Shown here piece after piece: positions 1 to 4,952 of a stretch of 5,569 nucleotides of DNA. The position numbers and the translations under genes were made by a program. Numbering within the stretch: position 1 is the first letter of the stretch; each line of letters begins with the position of its first letter. Source of the DNA: an uncultured Planctomycetota bacterium (GTDB taxonomy: Bacteria > Planctomycetota > Phycisphaerae > Sedimentisphaerales > Anaerobacaceae); the NCBI GenBank assembly GCA_903927855.1, contig CAIYOL010000051.1, positions 1 through 5,569 of the forward strand. The letters run 5' to 3'. The notes under the pieces were generated by a model that ran no database searches, was not told the origin of the DNA, and was given only the letters and a program-made list of their open reading frames with translations.

Positions 1-736
1 GCGCCCGGGTGGTTTCAAAGGCCTGGCCATCATCGATGGTGATTTTCTCATCGAGCATCTTCGGGTCGTAAATTGGAGGGACGATGGATTCAGTCATATT
101 TTTAAGGCCCTGAATTGTGTGTCCCGGGGGTGGTTCAATTCCAACGATTTTGACATCGGGTTTTTTCTCTTTGAAGAACATACTTGCGCCCATCAGGGTG
201 CCGGTTGTTCCCATGCCTGCGACAAAGACATCAATTTCTCCGTTGGTCTGGGAGAAGATTTCGGGGCCTGTCGATTCGTAATGAGCGAGTACATTACTCT
301 TATTGGCGAACTGGTTGGGCATAAAGTAGCTGTCCAAGTCGTCGTTGAGAAGCTGATGCGCCTTTCTGATTGCGCCATCGGTGCCTTCTTTTGCAGGGGT
401 AAGGACGACTTCAGCGTTCAGGGCCTGCAGGACAAGCTGTCTTTCGGTGCTGACGCATTCGGGCATACAAAGTTTGACGCGGTATCCTTTAGCGGCGCCA
501 ATCATTGCGAGGGCGATTCCGGTGTTTCCAGATGTAGGTTCGAGAATGATTTTGCCTTTGGTGAGCCGGCCTGATTCTTCAGCTTTTTTTATCATCCAGT
601 AAGCGGGGCGGTCTTTGATGGAGCCGCCGGGGTTGCCGCCTTCATACTTTCCGAGGATTCTGACCTTTGGTTTTTTGCTGTTCAGTTTATTCAGCTCTAC
701 AAGGGGCGTATTGCCGATGGCAGATAATATGCTCAT
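1..736 (-). CDS. cysM: PLP-dependent cysteine synthase, CysM/CysK family (3' end cut by window edge)
   Basis: This cytoplasmic fold-type II PLP enzyme makes L-cysteine from an activated serine (O-acetylserine or a relative) and sulfide or another sulfur donor. Reading the minus strand from ATG at 736 gives 245 open residues that run off the left edge, so roughly the last fifth of the protein is missing. Visible hallmarks are IGNTPL (residues 7-12), GGSIKDRP (37-44) with K41 as the expected Schiff-base lysine, the substrate loop TSGNTG (68-73), and the PLP-phosphate loop GMGTTGT (174-180). The GTTGT form and the segment starting EPPPGH (201-206) look more like CysM-type enzymes than classical CysK. 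The exact substrate (O-acetylserine, O-phosphoserine or thiosulfate) cannot be told, so the symbol is tentative. An AGGAGA ribosome site (746-751) lies 9 bases before the start. The gene diverges from the radical SAM gene. Family assignment is secure. Confidence 0.95.
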   Translation of the reverse strand, partial: MSILSAIGNTPLVELNKLNSKKPKVRILGKYEGGNPGGSIKDRPAYWMIKKAEESGRLTKGKIILEPTSGNTGIALAMIGAAKGYRVKLCMPECVSTERQLVLQALNAEVVLTPAKEGTDGAIRKAHQLLNDDLDSYFMPNQFANKSNVLAHYESTGPEIFSQTNGEIDVFVAGMGTTGTLMGASMFFKEKKPDVKIVGIEPPPGHTIQGLKNMTESIVPPIYDPKMLDEKITIDDGQAFETTRA

Positions 737-745
737 AATGACCTA

Positions 746-751
746 TCTCCT
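746..751 (-). promoter_or_regulatory. Ribosome binding site of the cysteine synthase gene
   Basis: The minus strand reads AGGAGA, a strong Shine-Dalgarno match, 9 bases upstream of the ATG at 736. It fixes the start of the cysteine synthase gene. The protein begins about six residues before the conserved IGNTPL motif, as is usual in this family. Confidence 0.7.
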
Positions 752-766
752 GAGTTTGATAGCCAA

Positions 767-795
767 TTGATTTTACTTGGATTATTCTATATATT
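767..795 (+). promoter_or_regulatory. Putative sigma70-type promoter for the radical SAM gene
   Basis: A -35 box TTGATT (767-772) and a -10 box TATATT (790-795) are separated by exactly 17 bases in an AT-rich divergent gap. They match the consensus at four and five of six positions. Transcription would start near 802 and leave a leader of about 34 bases before the ATG at 836. On the opposite strand the same AT-rich stretch holds TAGAAT-like -10 candidates for the cysteine synthase gene, but without a good -35 box. This was read by eye only. Confidence 0.45.
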
Positions 796-835
796 AAATT
801 GCAGAAAATAAAGTTAATTCGGGGCGAAATTGGCG

Positions 836-1873
836 ATGGCATTGAAGGAAGAGAATTTTAAGCGGGCGGTGCTGTGGGATGCTGCAGAAGGCAAAAAGGT
901 CAGTTGCAAGCTGTGTGCGCATCGGTGCGTGATTGGCGAGGGCAAACTGGGCAGGTGCTGCGTCCGCAAGAATATAGACGGCGTGTTGTATTCGCTAAAC
1001 TACTATAAGGTCTGCTCAGCTAATCCCGACCCGATTGAGAAAAAGCCATTGTATCATTTTCAGCCTGGGTCGAGCACTTTTTCCATCGCCACGATGGGCT
1101 GCAATTTTCGCTGCGAATTTTGCCAAAACTGGCAGATAAGCCAAGCAGTTGTCGAAGACGGACGAATTGACGGGCAGGCGATAAGCGCGGACAAAATAGT
1201 TGCGGCGGCTGTTCACAGCGGGTGCAAATCGATAGCATATACCTATACCGAGCCGACGATTTTTATGGAATTGTGCGATGATTGCGGGCGGCTGGCAAAG
1301 AAAAAAGGCCTATCAAATGTTTTTGTCAGCAACGGCTATCAGACCGCCGAGGCGATTGATTTTGCCAAAGACTGGCTTGACGGGATAAACGTCGATTTGA
1401 AGGCATTCAGCGAAGATTATTACAAGAGGTTATGCAAAGCGCATCTGCAACCGGTGCTCGATACGCTTAAATACATTGCGAAGGAGACGAAAATCTGGCT
1501 TGAGATTACGACTTTGCTGATTCCTGGTGAAAATGACAGCGACGATGAGTTGAAAAAACTCGCTGAGTTTATTGTTAACGAGGTCGGCGCAGATGTTCCA
1601 TGGCATATCAGCCGATTTCACCCGCAGTATAAGTATACGGATTCTGCTCCGACGCCGGTGAAGGCGCTCGAACGTGCAGAACAGATAGGCAGGGAAGCAG
1701 GGCTGCATTATGTATATCTGGGGAATGTGCCGGGGTCGAAATCGGAGAGCACTTTTTGTTATAACTGCGGCAGGGCGCTGATTGAACGCATCGGCTACCA
1801 GGTGTCGGCAAACCATATAACCAACGGCTGCTGCCCGGACTGCGAGACAAAAATAGCAGGCTATGAATTGTGA
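836..1873 (+). CDS. amrS: AmrS-like radical SAM protein (AmmeMemoRadiSam family)
   Basis: This is an iron-sulfur enzyme of the radical SAM superfamily, of the type that often accompanies AMMECR1- and Memo-like proteins. The reaction of the family is not established as far as I know. The cluster motif CNFRCEFC puts C89, C93 and C96 as [4Fe-4S] ligands (numbering from ATG 836), followed by QNWQIS. The preceding DPIEKKPLYHF (about residues 65-75) is typical of AmrS proteins. An N-terminal set of cysteines (C24, C27, C31, C41, C42) and a C-terminal zinc-ribbon-like set (C308, C311, C332, C333, C336) could bind metal. The length of 345 residues is normal for the family. I prefer ATG 836 to the in-frame TTG at 830, because the only ribosome-site-like run, GGGGCG (821-826), is 9 bases from the ATG but only 3 from the TTG. 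The remote alternative is a pyruvate-formate-lyase-activase-like protein, which AmrS resembles. No AMMECR1 or Memo gene is adjacent. The gene ends one base from the converging lipoprotein gene. Confidence 0.9.
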   Translation: MALKEENFKRAVLWDAAEGKKVSCKLCAHRCVIGEGKLGRCCVRKNIDGVLYSLNYYKVCSANPDPIEKKPLYHFQPGSSTFSIATMGCNFRCEFCQNWQISQAVVEDGRIDGQAISADKIVAAAVHSGCKSIAYTYTEPTIFMELCDDCGRLAKKKGLSNVFVSNGYQTAEAIDFAKDWLDGINVDLKAFSEDYYKRLCKAHLQPVLDTLKYIAKETKIWLEITTLLIPGENDSDDELKKLAEFIVNEVGADVPWHISRFHPQYKYTDSAPTPVKALERAEQIGREAGLHYVYLGNVPGSKSESTFCYNCGRALIERIGYQVSANHITNGCCPDCETKIAGYEL

Positions 1874-1874
1874 T

Positions 1875-2594
1875 TTACAGCCAATTCACGCCTTCTCTGC
1901 CTTTGAGCAGCATTTTGAAGACGTCGCGAGTCATAGGGATATTATAGTCATAAGAAACCAGAATCACAGAATCAACGGCATTGACAATCCTTACAGTCAG
2001 ATAGACCCTGTCGGATGCGATAGCGTAAGTTCCGACGACCATAGCGTTGGCGTTGTGTTTGGCGCTGATATCCGACAGCTCACGGCTGAGCAGGAATTCT
2101 CCCGAACCTTCCTTGATAAAAATTGTTGTGCGCAGCTTCAGCTCTATGGCGGTGTATCCGAGCTGTTTGAACCGCGAGGAAAGTTGTTCGGAAACCATTC
2201 TGCCGAAGGTGGAGGACTCGTTCAAATTATCGACATTGACGAAACTCGCGATCAGAAGGGGGCTGCCTTTAAGCATATCTTTGGGTAATTTTGCAATGAG
2301 GTAATCGGCGGCTTTATAATTGGCGGCGGTGACAACATCATCGTTCGCATCAACGAGCCTTATATTGTTCTCAACGGCGGTCAAGAGTATCTTGTGCTCC
2401 GCTTTTTCGCGCTCGGTAAGGTTTTTGAGTTGTTCCATTTTGGCTTCATCTCGAGCCTTTCGTAATTCGTAGCTGTCGTATTTTGATTCAGAAACATCGA
2501 GAGGCGACTTCGGGGTTTTGGCGGTTTCGTTGCAGCCAGCGATTGTCCAACAAAGCAATGCCAGCAGTGTTGATTTCATAATGTATTTAGTCAT
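1875..2594 (-). CDS. Putative FlgO-domain lipoprotein
   Basis: This predicted 239-residue envelope lipoprotein starts with a short basic segment (MTKYIMK) and a hydrophobic stretch (about residues 9-19). The lipobox IAGC follows, so C21 would be lipidated after signal peptidase II cleavage. Next comes a charged, probably helical region (about 38-70, rich in K, E and R). A C-terminal domain (about 94-220) resembles the FlgO domain: ADYLIAKL near 96, then LLIASFVNVDNL (113-124), GRMVSEQLSSRF (131-142), GEFLLSREL (165-173) and VVGTYAIASDRVYLTVRIVNA (186-206). In Vibrio, FlgO is an outer-membrane lipoprotein needed for flagellar stability and motility. Many relatives in non-flagellar settings have no known role, and no flagellar gene is visible here, so I give no symbol. 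The start at 2594 fits GGAGG (2606-2610) 11 bases upstream. An in-frame ATG at 2612 lies within about 10 bases of the predicted transcription start and is unlikely. Confidence 0.78.
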   Translation of the reverse strand: MTKYIMKSTLLALLCWTIAGCNETAKTPKSPLDVSESKYDSYELRKARDEAKMEQLKNLTEREKAEHKILLTAVENNIRLVDANDDVVTAANYKAADYLIAKLPKDMLKGSPLLIASFVNVDNLNESSTFGRMVSEQLSSRFKQLGYTAIELKLRTTIFIKEGSGEFLLSRELSDISAKHNANAMVVGTYAIASDRVYLTVRIVNAVDSVILVSYDYNIPMTRDVFKMLLKGREGVNWL

Positions 2595-2605
2595 TGGGTA
2601 AAAGG

Positions 2606-2610
2606 CCTCC
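2606..2610 (-). promoter_or_regulatory. Ribosome binding site deciding the lipoprotein start
   Basis: The minus strand reads GGAGG, 11 bases before ATG 2594. The site lies just inside the alternative frame that starts at ATG 2612, so it cannot serve that start. This argues for the shorter 239-residue protein with a normal-length lipoprotein signal peptide. Confidence 0.6.
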
Positions 2611-2625
2611 ATTGTTTTTTGCTGT

Positions 2626-2655
2626 ATTGTATAGATAACGGTTTTGTTCTGTCAA
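2626..2655 (-). promoter_or_regulatory. Near-consensus sigma70 promoter for the FlgO-domain lipoprotein gene
   Basis: On the minus strand a perfect -35 box TTGACA (2650-2655) is followed after 18 bases by TACAAT (2626-2631), which matches the -10 consensus at five of six positions. A shifted reading, TATACA with a 16-base spacer, is also possible. Transcription would start near 2619, about 25 bases ahead of the ATG at 2594, with the GGAGG ribosome site between them. This is the strongest promoter visible in the window and suggests steady sigma70-type expression of the lipoprotein. Confidence 0.65.
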
Positions 2656-2737
2656 GTTTTTTAAAGCTTGGGGGAGGCGGGGAAAATACGTGCAATTGAG
2701 GCAGTTTTTGACTAAAATAAGCGACCGGAAAGTAATT

Positions 2738-3904
2738 ATGAAGATAATCGCAGATGCCAATATACCGTTTGTGAAGGATTGTTTTTCGTCTATCGGGGAT
2801 GTTGAGGTTTTCCCCGGCCGGCAGATAACACGAGAGACGCTCGGCGAGGCGGAGTGTTTGTTGGTCCGCAGCGTGACGAAGGTGGATTCGGAATTGCTGG
2901 GCGGCAGCAAGGTTCGTTTCGCAGGCACGGCCACCATCGGCTTTGACCATATAGATATTGAATATCTATCGCGGAACAATATAGGTTTTGCATCGGCACC
3001 AGGGCCGAACGCCAATTCTGCGGCTGAGTATGTCATTACCGGGCTGCTTGAAATCGGGCGAAAGCATAAAATAAAACTGGAGGGTAAATCGATAGGTATT
3101 GTCGGCGTGGGCAACGTCGGCAGCAGGGTTGCCAAGAAGTGCGATGCGCTGGGTATGAAGGTGTTGCTGAACGACCCGCCTTTGCAGCGAGAGAGTGGTG
3201 ATGCGAAATATCGGCCTTTGGAAGAGCTTTTTGAGTGCGATTTTATAACACTTCATACGCCGTTGACTTTTGAAGGTGTCGACAAGACATTTCATTTGGC
3301 CGGCGAAAAGTTTTTCAAATCGCTGAAAGCTGACTGTGTTTTCATTAATGCTTCGCGAGGTGAAGTTGCTGATGGAGGGGCACTAAAAGCATCGATTCGG
3401 TCGGGCCGGTTGGGAGCTGCCGTGCTTGATGTCTGGGAAAATGAGCCGAATATCGATTGTGAATTATTGCGCCTTGTTGACATTTCAACACCGCATATCG
3501 CCGGTTATTCGCTTGACGGCAAAATCGCAGGTATGATTATGGTCTACAACGCTGCGTGTAAATACTTTGGTCTCAAACCAAAATATAAAATTAGTGACTT
3601 TTTACCTCCGCCGACAGTGCCGCAAATCAGAATAGAACAAACCGGTCCGGACCAGCAGGCAATCCTTTATGAAACTGTTCAGCGGGTTTATTGCATCAAC
3701 CGCGATGACTTCAACACTCGTGAAATTGCTATGGTAGAGCCGAAAAAAAGAGCAAAATTTTTCGACGATTTGCGGAAAAATTATCCGGTGCGGAGGGAGT
3801 TTCAAAATACAGAGATAGAATTTACAGTAAAAGCTGCGAAAGGTACGGAGAATTTAGGTAAAAAGTTAGAAGGGATAGGATTTAAAGTTAAAAGTGAAAA
3901 ATAA
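2738..3904 (+). CDS. pdxB: Erythronate-4-phosphate dehydrogenase PdxB
   Basis: This cytoplasmic enzyme oxidises 4-phospho-D-erythronate to 2-oxo-3-hydroxy-4-phosphobutanoate, the second step of the DXP-dependent branch to pyridoxal phosphate. The 388-residue protein is a D-isomer-specific 2-hydroxyacid dehydrogenase. It shows the PdxB N-terminus MKIIADANIPF, VRSVTKV (43-49) and GTATIGFDH (63-71). The Rossmann loop is GVGNVG (123-128), with D146 as the probable NAD-ribose contact. The catalytic trio is R207 (NASRGE), E236 (ENEP) and H253 (TPHIAGYSL). The C-terminal dimerisation region (about 285-388) carries FDDLRKNYPVRRE (342-354), which distinguishes PdxB from SerA and other family members. 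Start ATG 2738 agrees with the E. coli protein and has GGAAAG (2727-2732) 5 bases upstream. An in-frame GTG at 2690 would add 16 residues. The gene overlaps folP by 11 bases, and its last codons lie in a 7-base tandem repeat. Function is well supported by motifs. Confidence 0.94.
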   Translation: MKIIADANIPFVKDCFSSIGDVEVFPGRQITRETLGEAECLLVRSVTKVDSELLGGSKVRFAGTATIGFDHIDIEYLSRNNIGFASAPGPNANSAAEYVITGLLEIGRKHKIKLEGKSIGIVGVGNVGSRVAKKCDALGMKVLLNDPPLQRESGDAKYRPLEELFECDFITLHTPLTFEGVDKTFHLAGEKFFKSLKADCVFINASRGEVADGGALKASIRSGRLGAAVLDVWENEPNIDCELLRLVDISTPHIAGYSLDGKIAGMIMVYNAACKYFGLKPKYKISDFLPPPTVPQIRIEQTGPDQQAILYETVQRVYCINRDDFNTREIAMVEPKKRAKFFDDLRKNYPVRREFQNTEIEFTVKAAKGTENLGKKLEGIGFKVKSEK

Positions 3905-3925
3905 AAAGGAAAAAGTAAAAAGTCG
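3884..3925 (+). repeat. Degenerate heptanucleotide tandem repeat at the pdxB/folP junction
   Basis: Six contiguous 7-base units starting at 3884, 3891, 3898, 3905, 3912 and 3919 follow a consensus close to AAAGTNA. Every unit starts with AAA. Four units have AAAGT, one has AAAGG (3905) and one has AAAAT (3898). An out-of-phase AAAGTTA sits just upstream at 3862-3868. Because 7 is not a multiple of 3, the array is read in shifting phase. It encodes the lysine-rich end of PdxB, the PdxB stop (3902-3904), the folP GTG start (3894) and the basic N-terminus of FolP. It may be a short sequence repeat inserted or expanded at a gene boundary. No larger mobile element is seen. Confidence 0.7.
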
Positions 3926-4772
3926 CAGTGAAGATGTAGTTGAATGGCCGGCAGGGCGGCTGGATTTTTCGGCGGGCTGTGTCGTGATGGGGGTTTTGAA
4001 CGTTACGCCGGACTCGTTCAGCGACGGGGGACAGTTTTTTGATACCGACAAGGCCATCGAACAAGGTCTGAAAATGGCTGCTGATGGTGCTGCGATAATA
4101 GATGTGGGCGGAGAATCGACCCGGCCTGGTTCGGCACCGGTATCGGCTGAGGAGCAGAAAGAGCGGGTTGTGCCGGTGATAGAGGCGCTTGCGAAAAAGA
4201 GTGATGTGCCGATTAGTGTTGATACGACAAATTACGAGGTTGCTAAAGCTGCTCTGGATGCGGGGGCGGCGATGATAAACGATATTACCGCTTTGAGCGA
4301 CCAGCGGATGGGTGAGTTGGCGGCGGAGAAAAGTGTGCCGGTTGTCTTGATGCATATACAGGGGACGCCGGCGACGATGCAGATTGAGCCGAAATATAAA
4401 AACGTCGTCGCAGAAGTTTTGGCCTTTTTACTCGAAAGAGCGAAACGAGCAGAGAAATTCGGAATACCGAAACAGCGAATCTTCATTGACCCCGGGATTG
4501 GGTTCGGCAAGACGACTGAGCATAATCTTTTGCTGTTGAGAGATATTGACAGGTTTGTGGATAGCGGCTATCGTGTTTGTATCGGGGCCAGCCGAAAGGC
4601 TTTTATAGGTAAATTAACAGGCAAGGATGAACCGACTGGCAGGATATTCGGCACGGCGGCAACAGTGGCTTTATGTGCCGCCGCAGGAGTCTCGATTGTA
4701 AGGGTGCACGATGTGGCGGAGATGGTTGATGTGGTTAGAATAATCAATGCAGTAGAGCATATAGAGGTGTGA
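3894..4772 (+). CDS. folP: Dihydropteroate synthase FolP
   Basis: This cytoplasmic TIM-barrel enzyme condenses 6-hydroxymethyl-7,8-dihydropterin pyrophosphate with p-aminobenzoate to 7,8-dihydropteroate, a step in folate synthesis and the target of sulfonamides. The 292-residue protein has the full motif set: MGVLNVTPDSFSDGG (32-46) with N36, the phosphate-binding GGESTRPGS (72-80), D110 (SVDT), N129 (MINDI), D199 (IDPGIGFGKT), K235 (GASRKAF) and R270/H272 (VRVHD). All expected pterin- and pyrophosphate-binding positions are present. GTG 3894 is the only workable start: an in-frame TAG lies at 3876-3878, and the next in-frame start codons are inside the core motif near residue 31. The first 13 or so residues are a lysine-rich extension encoded by the 7-base repeat. 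No strong ribosome site precedes the GTG, so expression may depend on coupling to pdxB, which it overlaps by 11 bases. Confidence 0.96.
   Translation: MKNKKEKVKSRSEDVVEWPAGRLDFSAGCVVMGVLNVTPDSFSDGGQFFDTDKAIEQGLKMAADGAAIIDVGGESTRPGSAPVSAEEQKERVVPVIEALAKKSDVPISVDTTNYEVAKAALDAGAAMINDITALSDQRMGELAAEKSVPVVLMHIQGTPATMQIEPKYKNVVAEVLAFLLERAKRAEKFGIPKQRIFIDPGIGFGKTTEHNLLLLRDIDRFVDSGYRVCIGASRKAFIGKLTGKDEPTGRIFGTAATVALCAAAGVSIVRVHDVAEMVDVVRIINAVEHIEV
4764..4767 (+). promoter_or_regulatory. Ribosome binding site of the small membrane protein
   Basis: GAGG within the last codons of folP sits 6 bases before the ATG at 4774. It is the main non-compositional evidence that the short frame is translated. Its position inside folP suggests that both genes are read from one message. 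Confidence 0.6.
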
Positions 4773-4773
4773 T

Positions 4774-4938
4774 ATGAGTGTAAGCAGTCACTTGGGTATT
4801 ATTTTGGTGGTAATCATTGGGGTGGTAACAATCATCGGCGTTGTCATCATAGCGGCGGTTGAGACAAGGCGCATGGAAAAAGGGCAGCCATCCATAATAT
4901 CTCGCAAGAAGAATGATAAAGCGGAAGAAGAAGCGTAG
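4774..4938 (+). CDS. Small single-pass membrane protein of unknown function (54 aa)
   Basis: A 54-codon frame starts with ATG one base after the folP stop and ends with TAG at 4936. I do not recognise a family. The protein has a short N-terminus (MSVSSHL), one strongly hydrophobic segment rich in I, V and G (about residues 8-29), a basic stretch (ETRRMEK, then SRKKNDK near 43-49) and an acidic end (EEEA). By the positive-inside rule the C-terminus should be cytoplasmic and the N-terminus outside. A GAGG ribosome site (4764-4767) lies 6 bases before the ATG, inside the end of folP. The TGATATG junction suggests translational coupling with folP. A real ribosome site, clean membrane topology and operon spacing support a genuine gene. 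Its role is unknown. Confidence 0.72.
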   Translation: MSVSSHLGIILVVIIGVVTIIGVVIIAAVETRRMEKGQPSIISRKKNDKAEEEA

Positions 4939-4952
4939 TGCAAGGGACGATT

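Noticed and set aside
119..574. Plus-strand open frame of 151 codons
   Set aside because: It lies antisense to the cysteine synthase coding region, whose motifs are unmistakable on the other strand. Its own translation shows no recognisable domain.
1430..1816. Minus-strand open frame of 128 codons
   Set aside because: It is a shadow of the AmrS gene, rich in Arg, Cys and His as expected from antisense codons, with no motif or ribosome site noticed.
1863..2288. Plus-strand open frame of 141 codons starting at the end of the radical SAM gene
   Set aside because: It is antisense to the FlgO-domain lipoprotein, which has a lipobox, promoter and ribosome site. The plus-strand frame has none of these.
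2587..3135. Minus-strand open frame of 182 codons
   Set aside because: It is antisense to the PdxB N-terminal half and runs through the lipoprotein promoter region. The translation is low-information and matches no family I know.
3888..4355. Minus-strand open frame of 155 codons
   Set aside because: It is antisense to folP and composed largely of Arg, His, Ser and Thr. The opposite strand carries a complete dihydropteroate synthase motif set.
4939..4952. Possible bidirectional terminator between the small membrane protein gene and lon
   Set aside because: The 14-base gap holds no inverted repeat with a following T-run on either strand.
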